A stretch of DNA of 64,000 bases from Citrobacter farmeri (GTDB taxonomy: Bacteria; Pseudomonadota; Gammaproteobacteria; Enterobacterales; Enterobacteriaceae), in NCBI RefSeq assembly GCF_019048065.1, contig NZ_CP077291.1:1674001-1738000 (forward strand). Reading direction: 5' to 3'. The notes under the pieces are model-generated. The model was not told the origin of the DNA and searched no databases. It was given only the letters and a program-made list of their open reading frames with translations. The position numbers were made by a program, and so were the translations under genes. Below, one piece after another: positions 21,144-31,236 of this stretch (positions are counted from its first letter, which is position 1; each line of letters opens with the position of its first letter).

Positions 21144-21146
21144 ATT

Positions 21147-22583
21147 ATGAGTCAGACGAAACTCTATCCAGTCGTGATGGCTGGTGGCTCCGGTAGCCGG
21201 CTATGGCCGCTTTCCCGCGTACTTTATCCTAAGCAGTTCCTGTGCCTGAAAGGCGATCTCACCATGCTGCAAACGACCATCTGTCGTCTGAATGGCGTGG
21301 AGTGTGAAAGTCCGGTGGTGATCTGCAACGAGCAGCACCGTTTTATCGTCGCTGAGCAACTGCGCCAGCTCAACAAACTCACTGAGAACATTATTCTCGA
21401 ACCCGCGGGACGCAATACCGCACCCGCAATTGCCTTAGCGGCGCTGGCGGCAAGACGTCACAGTCCGGACAGCGATCCCCTGATGCTGGTACTGGCCGCT
21501 GACCACGTGATTGCTAACGAAGACGCCTTTCGTGATGCGGTGCGAAACGCAATGCCGTACGCCGAAGCCGGAAAGCTGGTCACGTTTGGTATCGTTCCGG
21601 ATCTGCCGGAAACCGGCTACGGCTATATCCGTCGCGGCGATGTTACGCCCGGTGAGAAAGATGCCGTGGCGTTTGACGTTGCGCAGTTTGTGGAAAAACC
21701 GAATCTGGAAACCGCTCAGGCTTATGTCGCCAGCGGTGATTATTACTGGAACAGCGGGATGTTCCTGTTCCGCGCCGGACGCTATCTGGAAGAGCTGAAA
21801 AAATACCGTCCCGATATCCTGGAAGCCTGCGAAAACGCGATGAGCGCGGTCGATCCGGATCTCGATTTCATCCGCGTGGATGAAGCTTCATTCCTCGCCT
21901 GCCCGGAAGAATCTGTCGATTACGCGGTGATGGAGCGCACGGCGGATGCGGTGGTCATGCCGATGGACGCGGGCTGGAGCGATGTCGGTTCCTGGTCCTC
22001 ACTGTGGGAAATCAGCGCCCATACCGCCGAGGGAAATGTCCACCACGGCGATGTCATCAGCCATAAAACTGAGAACAGTTACGTCTATGCTGAGTCGGGT
22101 CTGGTGACCACCGTCGGTGTCAAAGATCTGGTGGTCGTGCAAACCAAAGATGCAGTGCTGATCGCCGATCGTAATGCGGTGCAGGACGTGAAAAAAGTGG
22201 TTGAACAGATCAAAGCCGATGGCCGCCACGAGCACCATATTCACCGTGAAGTGTACCGCCCGTGGGGTAAATATGACTCTATCGACGCCGGTGACCGCTA
22301 TCAGGTGAAACGTATCACCGTGAAACCGGGGGAAGGGCTGTCGGTGCAGATGCACCATCACCGCGCTGAACACTGGGTGGTGGTGGCCGGTACAGCCAAA
22401 GTCACCATTGACGGTGATATCAAACTGCTCGGTGAAAACGAGTCTGTCTACATTCCGCTGGGGGCGACCCACTGTCTGGAAAACCCCGGAAAAATTCCAC
22501 TCGATCTGATCGAAGTGCGCTCGGGTTCTTACCTCGAAGAGGATGACGTGGTGCGGTTTAAGGATCGCTACGGCCGGGTGTAA
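21147..22583 (+). CDS. manC: Mannose-1-phosphate guanylyltransferase (ManC/CpsB)
   Basis: Makes GDP-mannose from mannose-1-phosphate and GTP, feeding Gmd. The nucleotidyltransferase signature [12 protein letters not shown] and the PKQFL motif are at residues 13-31; the sugar-site motif FVEKP is near 185. A C-terminal cupin domain (about 350-475, [27 protein letters not shown]) is as in the bifunctional type, though in the colanic acid enzyme only the transferase activity is expected. Length 478. Confidence 0.97.
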   Translation: MSQTKLYPVVMAGGSGSRLWPLSRVLYPKQFLCLKGDLTMLQTTICRLNGVECESPVVICNEQHRFIVAEQLRQLNKLTENIILEPAGRNTAPAIALAALAARRHSPDSDPLMLVLAADHVIANEDAFRDAVRNAMPYAEAGKLVTFGIVPDLPETGYGYIRRGDVTPGEKDAVAFDVAQFVEKPNLETAQAYVASGDYYWNSGMFLFRAGRYLEELKKYRPDILEACENAMSAVDPDLDFIRVDEASFLACPEESVDYAVMERTADAVVMPMDAGWSDVGSWSSLWEISAHTAEGNVHHGDVISHKTENSYVYAESGLVTTVGVKDLVVVQTKDAVLIADRNAVQDVKKVVEQIKADGRHEHHIHREVYRPWGKYDSIDAGDRYQVKRITVKPGEGLSVQMHHHRAEHWVVVAGTAKVTIDGDIKLLGENESVYIPLGATHCLENPGKIPLDLIEVRSGSYLEEDDVVRFKDRYGRV

Positions 22584-22593
22584 CGCCTTTATT

Positions 22594-22665
22594 GCGCCCG
22601 GTGGCGCTGCGCTTACCGGGCCTGCGATTCTGTAGGTCGGATAAGCGAAGCGCCATCCGACAACG
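22594..22665. repeat. REP-like palindromes between manC and manB
   Basis: Two inverted repeats: GCGCCCGGTGGCGCTG...TTACCGGGCCTGC (22594-22625) and GTAGGTCGGATAAGCG...CGCCATCCGAC (22632-22661). They occupy the 146-base gap between manC and manB, inside the operon. Confidence 0.8.
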
Positions 22666-22729
22666 ATAAAAAAACAATTTTGGCCATTTACGGGTCAGGG
22701 CTAACTGTTGCCTGAAAAAGGGTAAAAAC

Positions 22730-24100
22730 ATGACGAAATTAACCTGTTTCAAAGCCTACGACATTCGCGGCAGGCTGGGCGAAGAGCTGAACGAAGAGAT
22801 TGCGTGGCGGATTGGCCGCGCGTACGGCGAGTTTCTCAAGCCGAAAACTATTGTGCTGGGCGGCGACGTGCGTCTCACCAGCGAGGCGCTGAAACGGGCG
22901 CTGGCGAAAGGGTTGCAGGACGCAGGCGTTGACGTGCTGGATATCGGCCTGTCGGGGACCGAAGAGATCTATTTCGCCACCTTCCACCTCGGCGTGGATG
23001 GCGGGATTGAAGTGACCGCCAGCCATAACCCGATGGACTACAACGGGATGAAACTGGTGCGCGAAGGTGCGCGCCCGATCAGCGGCGATACCGGTCTGCG
23101 CGACGTGCAGCGTCTGGCGGAAGCCAACGACTTCCCGCCCGTAAACGACGCACAGCGCGGGAGTTATCAACAGATAACCCTGCGTGACGCCTATATTGAC
23201 CACCTGCTCGGCTACATCAACGTTAAAAATCTCACGCCGCTGAAGCTGGTGATTAACTCCGGCAACGGTGCGGCAGGCCCGGTGGTGGACGCCATCGAAG
23301 CGCGCTTTAAGGTGCAGGGCGTGCCGGTGGAATTTATCAAAGTGCATAACGTGCCAGACGGCAATTTCCCGAACGGTATTCCTAACCCGTTGCTGCCGGA
23401 ATGTCGTGCCGACACCCGTAATGCGGTGATTGAACACGGTGCCGATATGGGGATCGCGTTTGACGGCGATTTCGACCGCTGCTTCCTGTTCGACGAGAAA
23501 GGCCAGTTTATCGAAGGTTACTACATCGTCGGCCTGCTGGCGGAAGCGTTTCTCGAAAAGCACCCGGGCTCCAGAATCATCCATGACCCGCGTCTGTCCT
23601 GGAACACGGTGGATGTGGTGAAAGCCGCGGGCGGCACGCCGGTGATGTCGAAAACCGGGCATGCCTTCATCAAGGAACGGATGCGTCGCGAAGACGCCAT
23701 CTACGGCGGGGAAATGAGCGCTCACCACTACTTCCGGGATTTTGCTTATTGCGACAGCGGGATGATCCCGTGGCTGCTGGTGGCGGAACTGGTGTGTCTG
23801 AAGGGCCAGTCGTTGGGTGAACTGGTGCGTGACCGGATGGCAGCGTTCCCGGCGAGCGGCGAAATCAACAGCACGCTGGACGAACCGGCGGCAGCGATTT
23901 CACGGGTGGAACAGCACTTCGCCAGCGAGGCGCTGGCGGTGGACAGAACAGACGGCATCAGCATGTCGTTCGTCGACTGGCGCTTTAACCTGCGCGCTTC
24001 CAACACCGAACCGGTGGTGCGCCTGAACGTGGAGTCACGCGGTGATATCCCGCTGATGGAAGCGCGAACGCGCACTCTGCTGACGCTGCTGAATCAGTAA
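22730..24100 (+). CDS. manB: Phosphomannomutase (ManB/CpsG)
   Basis: Interconverts mannose-6-phosphate and mannose-1-phosphate for GDP-mannose synthesis. The phosphoserine loop [13 protein letters not shown] carries Ser98; the metal loop DGDFDRC and the sugar-binding [10 protein letters not shown] follow in the family order, and the phosphate-binding [10 protein letters not shown] is near the end. Length 456 is standard. It is separated from manC by REP palindromes and followed by a hairpin before wcaJ. Confidence 0.97.
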   Translation: MTKLTCFKAYDIRGRLGEELNEEIAWRIGRAYGEFLKPKTIVLGGDVRLTSEALKRALAKGLQDAGVDVLDIGLSGTEEIYFATFHLGVDGGIEVTASHNPMDYNGMKLVREGARPISGDTGLRDVQRLAEANDFPPVNDAQRGSYQQITLRDAYIDHLLGYINVKNLTPLKLVINSGNGAAGPVVDAIEARFKVQGVPVEFIKVHNVPDGNFPNGIPNPLLPECRADTRNAVIEHGADMGIAFDGDFDRCFLFDEKGQFIEGYYIVGLLAEAFLEKHPGSRIIHDPRLSWNTVDVVKAAGGTPVMSKTGHAFIKERMRREDAIYGGEMSAHHYFRDFAYCDSGMIPWLLVAELVCLKGQSLGELVRDRMAAFPASGEINSTLDEPAAAISRVEQHFASEALAVDRTDGISMSFVDWRFNLRASNTEPVVRLNVESRGDIPLMEARTRTLLTLLNQ

Positions 24101-24111
24101 GATCAGATCTT

Positions 24112-24135
24112 CCCTTACCCGCTGGCGGGTAAGGG
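24112..24135 (+). terminator. Hairpin between manB and wcaJ
   Basis: Near-perfect inverted repeat CCCTTACCCGC/GCGGGTAAGGG just after manB. No T-run follows, so it is more likely an mRNA-stabilising or weak attenuating hairpin than an intrinsic terminator. Confidence 0.5.
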
Positions 24136-24154
24136 GCTAATAACAGGAACAACG

Positions 24155-25549
24155 ATGACAAATCTAAAAAAGCGCGAACGGGCCAAAACCAATGCATCGT
24201 TAATCTCTATGGTGCAACGCTTTTCAGATATCACCATCATGTTTGGCGGGCTGTGGGTTGTCTGCGAAGTCAGTGGACTACCTTTCCTGTATATGCACCT
24301 GTTGGTGGCGCTGATCACGTTGGTTGTTTTTCAGATGTTGGGCGGCATAACCGATTTCTATCGCTCATGGCGCGGCGTCAAAATTTTTACTGAACTGACC
24401 CTCTTGCTACAAAACTGGACGCTGAGTCTCGTCTTTAGCGCCGGTCTGGTCGCGTTTAATGCCGATTTTGATAACCGTCTCGCTATCTGGCTGGCGTGGT
24501 ATCTGCTGACCAGCGTCGGGCTTGTCTTATGCCGATCGTTTATCCGCTATGGAGCAGGCTGGCTGCGTCATCGTGGCTATAACAAGCGCCGGGTGGCCGT
24601 CGCGGGCGATCTGCCTGCCGGACAGTCGCTGCTAGACAGCTTTCGTAATGAACCATGGCTGGGCTTTGAGGTGGTCGGCGTCTATCACGACCCGAAACCG
24701 GGTGGCGTCACATCAGACTGGGCAGGGAACTTAGAACAACTGGTGGAAGATGCTAAGGCGTCGCGCATTCATAACGTCTATATCGCCATGTCGATGTGTG
24801 ACGGCGAGCGGGTGAAAAAACTGGTGCGTGAACTGGCGGATACCACCTGTTCAGTGATCCTCATTCCGGACGTGTTTACCTTTAACATTCTGCATTCCCG
24901 TATCGAAGAAGTGAGCGGTGTACCGGTGGTGCCGCTGTATGACACACCGCTGTCGGGCATTAATCGTCTGCTTAAGCGTGCGGAAGATATTGTACTGGCA
25001 TCGCTGATCCTGCTGCTCATCTCCCCGGTGCTGTGCTGCATTGCGCTGGCGGTGAAGCTGAGTTCGCCAGGGCCAATTATCTTCCGTCAGACGCGTTATG
25101 GTATGGACGGTAAACCGATCAACGTGTGGAAGTTCCGCTCGATGAAGGTAATGGAGAACGACAAGGTGGTTACGCAGGCGACGCAAAACGATCCGCGCGT
25201 CACCCGAGTGGGGAACTTCCTGCGTCGTACCTCGCTGGATGAATTACCGCAGTTTATCAATGTGCTGACCGGCGGAATGTCCATCGTCGGGCCGCGCCCG
25301 CATGCGGTGGCGCATAACGAACAGTATCGTCAATTGATTGAAGGCTACATGCTGCGACATAAAGTCAAGCCGGGGATCACCGGTTGGGCGCAAATCAACG
25401 GCTGGCGCGGCGAGACCGATACGCTGGAGAAAATGGAAAAACGCGTGGAGTACGATCTCGAGTACATCCGCGAGTGGAGCGTATGGTTCGACATCAAGAT
25501 CGTTTTTCTGACGGTGTTCAAGGGCTTTGTCAACAAAGCGGCGTACTGA
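24155..25549 (+). CDS. wcaJ: WcaJ, undecaprenyl-phosphate glucose phosphotransferase
   Basis: Starts the colanic acid repeat by moving glucose-1-phosphate from UDP-glucose to undecaprenyl phosphate at the inner membrane. It has the large polyisoprenyl-phosphate hexose-1-phosphate transferase layout: four membrane segments in the first 150 residues, a cytoplasmic CoA-binding-like middle domain (about 145-270), a re-entrant membrane helix (about 280-305, IVLASLILLLISPVLCC), and the catalytic domain with KFRSMK, the Asp-Glu pair in SLDELPQF and the GPRPH motif. Length 464 equals E. coli WcaJ. No truncation, so the locus can be primed. Confidence 0.97.
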   Translation: MTNLKKRERAKTNASLISMVQRFSDITIMFGGLWVVCEVSGLPFLYMHLLVALITLVVFQMLGGITDFYRSWRGVKIFTELTLLLQNWTLSLVFSAGLVAFNADFDNRLAIWLAWYLLTSVGLVLCRSFIRYGAGWLRHRGYNKRRVAVAGDLPAGQSLLDSFRNEPWLGFEVVGVYHDPKPGGVTSDWAGNLEQLVEDAKASRIHNVYIAMSMCDGERVKKLVRELADTTCSVILIPDVFTFNILHSRIEEVSGVPVVPLYDTPLSGINRLLKRAEDIVLASLILLLISPVLCCIALAVKLSSPGPIIFRQTRYGMDGKPINVWKFRSMKVMENDKVVTQATQNDPRVTRVGNFLRRTSLDELPQFINVLTGGMSIVGPRPHAVAHNEQYRQLIEGYMLRHKVKPGITGWAQINGWRGETDTLEKMEKRVEYDLEYIREWSVWFDIKIVFLTVFKGFVNKAAY

Positions 25550-25558
25550 GGAACGGTC

Positions 25559-27037
25559 ATGAGCTTACGTGAAAAAACCATCAGCGGCGCGAAATGGTCG
25601 GCTATCGCCACGGTGATCATCATCAGCCTTGGACTGATTCAGATGACGGTGCTGGCACGGATCGTCGATAACCACCAGTTTGGCCTGCTGACCGTGTCGC
25701 TGGTGATTATTGCCCTGGCCGATACGCTGTCTGACTTTGGTATCGCCAACTCCATTATTCAGCGCAAGGAGATAAGCCACCTTGAACTGACCACGCTGTA
25801 CTGGCTGAACGTTGGGCTGGGGATTGTTGTCTGTGTGGCGGTCTTCCTGCTTAGTGATGTGATTGGCAATGTGCTGCATAACCCGGATCTGGCGCCGTTG
25901 ATTAAAACGCTGTCGCTGGCGTTCGTGGTGATCCCGCACGGACAGCAGTTTCGCGCCCTGATGCAGAAAGAACTGGAGTTCAACAAGATTGGGATGATTG
26001 AAACCAGCGCCGTACTGGCGGGCTTTACGTTTACCGTCGTTAGCGCCCATTTCTGGCCGCTGGCCATGACCGCCATTCTCGGTTACCTGGTAAATAGCGC
26101 GGTGCGCACGCTGTTGTTTGGCTATTTTGGTCGCAAGATCTATCGTCCTGGCCTGCACTTTTCGCTGGCATCCGTTTCGTCGAATTTACGCTTTGGCGCG
26201 TGGCTGACGGCGGACAGCATCATCAACTACGTCAATACCAACCTTTCCACGCTGGTGCTGGCGCGTATTCTCGGGGCCGGCGTCGCTGGGGGATATAACC
26301 TGGCGTACAACGTGGCGGTGGTGCCGCCGATGAAGCTCAACCCGATCATTACTCGCGTGCTGTTTCCTGCATTCGCCAAAATTCAGGACGACACACAGAA
26401 GCTCCGGGTGAACTTTTACAAGCTGCTTTCCGTGGTGGGGATCATTAACTTCCCGGCGCTGCTCGGCCTGATGGTGGTTGCCAATAACGTCGTGCCGCTG
26501 GTCTTTGGCGAGAAGTGGAACAGCATCATTCCTGTGCTGCAACTGCTGTGCGTGGTGGGGCTGCTGCGCTCGGTCGGCAATCCGATTGGCTCGCTGTTGA
26601 TGGCGAAAGCGCGCGTGGACATCAGCTTTAAATTCAATGTGTTTAAAACGTTCCTGTTCATCCCGGCGATTATTGTTGGCGGGCATCTGGCGGGCGCAAT
26701 CGGCGTGACGCTGGGCTTCCTGTTGGTGCAAATCATCAACACCATTCTGAGCTACTTCGTGATGATCAAACCGGTTCTGGGTTCCAGCTATCGTCAGTAC
26801 ATTCTGAGCCTGTGGCTGCCGTTCTATCTTTCGCTGCCAACGCTGGCGGTGAGTTATGGGCTGGGTATTGCGCTACAGGGGCATTTGTCACTGGGCGTGC
26901 TGTTGGCGACACAGATCACTGCCGGTGTCCTGGCGTTCGCGGTGATGATCGTGCTCTCGCGCCACCCGCTGGTTGTAGAGATGAAGCGCCAGTTTTGTCG
27001 CAGTGAAAAAATGAAAACCTTGCTTCGTGCAGGATAA
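25559..27037 (+). CDS. wzxC: WzxC, colanic acid repeat-unit flippase
   Basis: Multi-pass inner-membrane protein of the polysaccharide transport (MOP/Wzx) family that flips the lipid-linked colanic acid unit to the periplasm. It has 492 residues with about 12-14 hydrophobic spans from residue 12 to 470; the start SLREKTISGAKWSAIATVII fits E. coli WzxC. It begins 9 bases after wcaJ and is followed by a REP cluster. Confidence 0.96.
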   Translation: MSLREKTISGAKWSAIATVIIISLGLIQMTVLARIVDNHQFGLLTVSLVIIALADTLSDFGIANSIIQRKEISHLELTTLYWLNVGLGIVVCVAVFLLSDVIGNVLHNPDLAPLIKTLSLAFVVIPHGQQFRALMQKELEFNKIGMIETSAVLAGFTFTVVSAHFWPLAMTAILGYLVNSAVRTLLFGYFGRKIYRPGLHFSLASVSSNLRFGAWLTADSIINYVNTNLSTLVLARILGAGVAGGYNLAYNVAVVPPMKLNPIITRVLFPAFAKIQDDTQKLRVNFYKLLSVVGIINFPALLGLMVVANNVVPLVFGEKWNSIIPVLQLLCVVGLLRSVGNPIGSLLMAKARVDISFKFNVFKTFLFIPAIIVGGHLAGAIGVTLGFLLVQIINTILSYFVMIKPVLGSSYRQYILSLWLPFYLSLPTLAVSYGLGIALQGHLSLGVLLATQITAGVLAFAVMIVLSRHPLVVEMKRQFCRSEKMKTLLRAG

Positions 27038-27042
27038 GTTTT

Positions 27043-27126
27043 GCCGGATGGCGACGTTCACACGTCTTATCCGGCCTACGAAGTTAATGACCTGTAGGCC
27101 GGATAAGACGATAGCCGCCATCCGGC
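27043..27126. repeat. Paired REP units (BIME) between wzxC and wcaK
   Basis: Two REP units in opposite orientation, GCCGGATGGCG...TTATCCGGCCTAC and GTAGGCCGGATAAG...GCCATCCGGC, fill most of the 109-base gap. This is a classical BIME and could form a long hairpin in the colanic acid mRNA. Confidence 0.9.
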
Positions 27127-27146
27127 AACGATTTTAAGAGGGTGAA

Positions 27147-28427
27147 ATGAAATTATTGATTCTGGGCAACCATACCTGCGGCAACCGTGGTGATAGCGCG
27201 ATTTTACGCGGCCTGCTGGACGCCATTCACCGCCTCGAACCTGACGCGGAAGTGGACGTCATGAGCCGCTATCCGGTGAGTTCTTCCTGGCTTTTGAATC
27301 GTCCGGTGATGGGCGATCCGCTTTTTTTACAGATGAAACAACATAACAGCGCGGCAGGCGTGGTGGGGCGGGTGAAAAAAGTCCTCCGCCGCCGCTACCA
27401 GCACCAGGTGCTGCTTTCCCGCGTGACCGATACCGGCAAGCTGCGAAATATCGCGATTGCGCAGGGGTTTACCGACTTCGTGCGTCTGCTCTCGGGCTAT
27501 GACGCCATCATTCAGGTGGGCGGTTCGTTCTTCGTCGATCTGTACGGTGTGCCACAGTTTGAGCACGCGCTGTGTACCTTTATGGCGAAAAAACCGCTGT
27601 ACATGGTGGGTCACAGCGTCGGCCCGTTCCAGGATCCACAATTTAATCAACTGGCCAATTATGTTTTCGGTCATTGTGATGCGCTGATCCTGCGCGAATC
27701 CGTCAGTCTGGATCTACTGAAACGCAGTGAAATCACCACCGAAAAAGTTGAGCACGGTGTGGATACCGCGTGGCTGGTGGATCATCATGATGCGGATTTT
27801 GCCCCGGGCTATGCCGTTCAGCACTGGCTGACGGTGGCGGCACGGCAGAAAACGGTGGCGATCACCCTGCGTGAACTGGCGCCGTTTGATAAACGTCTGG
27901 GCACTACGCAGCAGGCTTATGAGAAGGCCTTTGCCGGCGTGGTCAACCGCATTCTGGATGAGGGGTATCAGGTTATCGCACTGTCTACCTGTACCGGCAT
28001 TGACAGCTATAACAAAGACGATCGCATGGTGGCGCTGAATCTGCGCCAGTACGTCAGCGATCCGACGCGTTATCACGTGGTGATGGATGAACTCAATGAC
28101 CTGGAGATGGGCAAGATCCTCGGCGCATGCGACCTGACGGTTGGCACACGCCTGCATTCCGCCATTATCTCAATGAACTTCGCGACCCCTGCGATTGCCA
28201 TTAACTACGAGCACAAATCGGCGGGCATCATGCAGCAACTGGGGATGCCGGAGATGGCGATAGATATCCGTCATCTGCTGGATGGGACTCTGCAAGCGAT
28301 GGTGGCCGATACGTTGGGGCAATTACCGCAGATTAATGAGCGCCTTGCACAGGCCGTTCGTCGCGAACGCGAGCAGGGATACCGCATGGTGGAATCGGTA
28401 TTAGCGCGCATCGGGGAGGGGAAATGA
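27147..28427 (+). CDS. wcaK: WcaK, polysaccharide pyruvyl transferase family protein
   Basis: Expected to add the pyruvate ketal to the terminal galactose of the colanic acid repeat, using phosphoenolpyruvate. The fold resembles GT-B; the family pattern is seen in LGNHTCGNRGDSAILRGL near the N-terminus, SVGPFQDP in the middle, and TRLHSAIISMNFATPAIAI towards the end. Length 426 is usual. It has a GAGGG ribosome site after the REP cluster and overlaps wcaL by 4 bases. Confidence 0.94.
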   Translation: MKLLILGNHTCGNRGDSAILRGLLDAIHRLEPDAEVDVMSRYPVSSSWLLNRPVMGDPLFLQMKQHNSAAGVVGRVKKVLRRRYQHQVLLSRVTDTGKLRNIAIAQGFTDFVRLLSGYDAIIQVGGSFFVDLYGVPQFEHALCTFMAKKPLYMVGHSVGPFQDPQFNQLANYVFGHCDALILRESVSLDLLKRSEITTEKVEHGVDTAWLVDHHDADFAPGYAVQHWLTVAARQKTVAITLRELAPFDKRLGTTQQAYEKAFAGVVNRILDEGYQVIALSTCTGIDSYNKDDRMVALNLRQYVSDPTRYHVVMDELNDLEMGKILGACDLTVGTRLHSAIISMNFATPAIAINYEHKSAGIMQQLGMPEMAIDIRHLLDGTLQAMVADTLGQLPQINERLAQAVRREREQGYRMVESVLARIGEGK

Positions 28428-29644
28428 AGGTCAGCTTCTTTTTACTGAAATTTCCGCTGTCGTCGGAAACCTTCGTTCTCAATCAAATTACCGCATTTAT
28501 CGATATGGGCTTCGACGTTGAGATCGTCGCCCTGCAAAAAGGTGACACGCAAAATACGCACGCCGCCTGGGAAAAATATGGCCTGGCGTCCAGAACGCGC
28601 TGGTTGCAGGATGAACCGCAGGGACGCCTGGCGAAACTGCGCTCTCGGGCAATAAAAACGCTGCCAGGATTGCACCGGGCGGCAACGTGGAGATCCCTCA
28701 ATTTCACCCGCTATGGCGATGAGTCACGCAATCTGATCCTCTCGTCGATCTGTGCGCAGGTGAGTAAACCGCTGCGTGCGGATGTCTTTATCGCTCATTT
28801 TGGTCCGGCAGGCGTGACGGCGGCGAAACTGCGCGAGCTGGGGGTTATTCAGGGCAAAATTGCGACGATTTTCCACGGCATCGATATTTCCAGTCGGGAC
28901 GTCCTCAATCATTACACGCCGGAATACCAGCAACTGTTCCGCCGTGGTGACCTGATGCTGCCGATTAGCGATCTCTGGGCTGGACGGCTGAGAAGCATGG
29001 GGTGTCCGCCGGAGAAGATTGCCGTCTCGCGAATGGGCGTCGATATGACGCGTTTTACACACCGGCCAGTGAAAGTACCCGGTACGCCATTGGAGATTAT
29101 CTCCGTTGCTCGACTGACTGAGAAAAAAGGCCTGCATGTGGCGATAGAGGCCTGCCGCCAGTTGAAGGAACAGGGCGTGGCGTTTCGTTATCGCATTCTG
29201 GGCATGGGGCCGTGGGAGCGACGATTGCGCACGCTTATTGAACAGTATCAGCTTGACGATGTGATTGATATGCCGGGTTTTAAGCCCAGCCATGAAGTGA
29301 AAACGATGCTGGATAACGCGGATGTCTTTCTTCTGCCGTCGATTACCGGCGCGGATGGCGACATGGAAGGGATCCCGGTGGCGCTGATGGAAGCGATGGC
29401 GGTGGGGATCCCGGTGGTTTCTACCGTTCATAGCGGGATCCCGGAACTGGTGGATGCAGGAAAATCCGGTTGGCTGGTGCCGGAAAACGATGCCAGGGCG
29501 CTGGCGCAACAGCTCGTCTCGTTCAGCCAGATCGACCACAGCACGCTGGAACCTGTCATTCAGCGTGCGCGTGAAAAAGTTGAACATGATTTTAATCAGC
29601 AGGTGATCAATCGTCAGTTGGCCAGCCTGCTGCAAACGATGTAA
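28424..29644 (+). CDS. wcaL: WcaL, GT4 glycosyltransferase of colanic acid synthesis
   Basis: GT-B fold transferase, proposed to add a side-chain galactose of the repeat. The N-terminal domain is [20 protein letters not shown]; the donor half holds [17 protein letters not shown] and the EX7E-type motif [19 protein letters not shown]. Length 406 equals E. coli WcaL. It is coupled to wcaK by a 4-base overlap, and wcaM starts 11 bases after it. Confidence 0.95.
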   Translation: MKVSFFLLKFPLSSETFVLNQITAFIDMGFDVEIVALQKGDTQNTHAAWEKYGLASRTRWLQDEPQGRLAKLRSRAIKTLPGLHRAATWRSLNFTRYGDESRNLILSSICAQVSKPLRADVFIAHFGPAGVTAAKLRELGVIQGKIATIFHGIDISSRDVLNHYTPEYQQLFRRGDLMLPISDLWAGRLRSMGCPPEKIAVSRMGVDMTRFTHRPVKVPGTPLEIISVARLTEKKGLHVAIEACRQLKEQGVAFRYRILGMGPWERRLRTLIEQYQLDDVIDMPGFKPSHEVKTMLDNADVFLLPSITGADGDMEGIPVALMEAMAVGIPVVSTVHSGIPELVDAGKSGWLVPENDARALAQQLVSFSQIDHSTLEPVIQRAREKVEHDFNQQVINRQLASLLQTM

Positions 29645-29655
29645 ACCGAGGTTGT

Positions 29656-31059
29656 ATGCCAGAGAAAACCCTCTCCCGACGTACCTTCCTGACGGCAAGC
29701 TCCGCGCTTGCCGTATTTCCTGTCCTCCATTCTCCCTTTGCCCAGGCCATTGCGTCCCGTAAAACCGTCAATATCCAGGATTATGATGCGAAAGACTGGA
29801 TTGCCTCGTTTAAGAAGGCTTTCAGCGACGCAGAGACCGTCGTTGTGCCGGCCGGTCTGGTATGTGAGAACATCAATACCGGTATTGTTATCCCGCAGGG
29901 CAAAACGCTGCGTGTGCTGGGCCGCCTGAGCGGCAACGGGCGTGGCCGCTTTGTGCTCCAGGATGCCTGTCAGGTGACTGGCGAGAAGGGCGGCAGCCTG
30001 CACAATATCACGCTGGATGTCCGTGGTTCCGACTGCGCAATTACCGGTCTTACGATGAGCGGTTTTGGGCCGGTGACACAAATTTATATCGGTGGAAAAA
30101 AGCCGCGGGTGATGCGCAATCTGGTTATCGATAATCTCACCGTGACCCAGGCCAACTACGCGATACTGCGCCAGGGGTTCCACAATCAGGTCGACGGCGC
30201 GCGTATTACCCACTGTCGTTTCAGCGATTTACAGGGGGACGCCATCGAATGGAACGTTGCCATTAACGATCGCAATATCCTGATTTCCGACCACGTTATT
30301 GAACGGATCAACTGTACCAACGGCAAGATTAACTGGGGGATAGGCATTGGGCTCGCGGGGAGCACTTACGACAACACCTATCCCGAACAGCAGACGGTCA
30401 AAAACTTTGTCGTCGCTAACATCACCGGTTCAGATTGTCGGCAACTGGTGCATGTCGAAAACGGCAAACATTTTGTGATTCGCAATGTTAAGGCAAAGAA
30501 CATCACCCCGGATTTCAGCAAGAAGGCGGGCATCGACAATGCGACGGTCGCCATTTACGGCTGCGATAATTTCGTGATCGATAATATCGACATGGCCAAC
30601 AGTGCCGGGATGCTCATTGGCTATGGTGTGGTCAAAGGGAAATATCTCTCCATCCCACAAAATTTCAAACTCAACAATATCTCTCTCGATAACACGCAGC
30701 TTGAGTATAAATTGCGCGGCATTCAAATTTCGTCGGGTAATGCGACCTCTTTCGTTGCACTGACCAACATCGGGATGAAGCGGGCGACACTGGAGTTGCA
30801 TAATCAGCCCCAGCATCTCTTTCTGCGCAATATCAGGGTGATGCAGGAGTCGTCAACCGGCCCGGCGCTGAAGATGCACTTTGACCTGCGTAAAGATGTG
30901 CGCGGTAAGTTCATGGCGAAAGAGGACACGCTGCTGTCGCTGGCAAACGTACACGCGGTGAATGAGAACGGGCAAAGCTCAGTGGATATCGACCGCATAA
31001 ACCACCATGTGGTGAATGTCGATGCGATCAACTTCCGGTTACCGGAGGGGAGGGGGTGA
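29656..31059 (+). CDS. wcaM: WcaM, periplasmic beta-helix protein, Tat-exported
   Basis: Last gene of the colanic acid locus; a periplasmic protein of uncertain role in colanic acid production. The N-terminus carries a clear twin-arginine signal, SRRTFLT at residues 7-13, followed by a hydrophobic stretch and an AQA-type cleavage site near residue 32; E. coli WcaM is a known Tat substrate. The rest reads as short beta-strand repeats of the parallel beta-helix type (for example [33 protein letters not shown]). Length 467, slightly longer than in E. coli. Confidence 0.94.
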   Translation: MPEKTLSRRTFLTASSALAVFPVLHSPFAQAIASRKTVNIQDYDAKDWIASFKKAFSDAETVVVPAGLVCENINTGIVIPQGKTLRVLGRLSGNGRGRFVLQDACQVTGEKGGSLHNITLDVRGSDCAITGLTMSGFGPVTQIYIGGKKPRVMRNLVIDNLTVTQANYAILRQGFHNQVDGARITHCRFSDLQGDAIEWNVAINDRNILISDHVIERINCTNGKINWGIGIGLAGSTYDNTYPEQQTVKNFVVANITGSDCRQLVHVENGKHFVIRNVKAKNITPDFSKKAGIDNATVAIYGCDNFVIDNIDMANSAGMLIGYGVVKGKYLSIPQNFKLNNISLDNTQLEYKLRGIQISSGNATSFVALTNIGMKRATLELHNQPQHLFLRNIRVMQESSTGPALKMHFDLRKDVRGKFMAKEDTLLSLANVHAVNENGQSSVDIDRINHHVVNVDAINFRLPEGRG

Positions 31060-31200
31060 ATTTGCGACCATTCCTGGCAAAACCGGTCCATACTTAAGAT
31101 TATGGCTACTGCAATCTGTCACCGACCGGCGTAGCATCATAACCAAAGCAGCGATGATTTCTTCTGACTAATTCATGCTGGCTAAAATGAGTCAAAAGAC

Positions 31201-31206
31201 TATAAT
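31201..31206 (+). promoter_or_regulatory. Candidate galF promoter -10 element
   Basis: Perfect TATAAT 31 bases before the galF start. The region where a -35 should lie (around 31177-31183) is not close to TTGACA. The 177-base wcaM-galF gap shows no clear terminator, so readthrough from the colanic acid operon is possible. Confidence 0.45.
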
Positions 31207-31236
31207 TCAGCAACCATTTTACAGGTGGATGAAATA

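Noticed and set aside
22739..23728. Open frame of 329 codons on the - strand opposite manB
   Set aside because: Antisense shadow of a well-conserved gene; no motif and no plausible ribosome site.
27043..27126. Inverted repeats considered as insertion-sequence ends
   Set aside because: They match REP units, recur in several gaps of the window, and enclose no transposase gene.
28724..29698. Open frame of 324 codons on the - strand opposite wcaL
   Set aside because: Antisense shadow; composition rich in His, Arg and Gln, without any domain.
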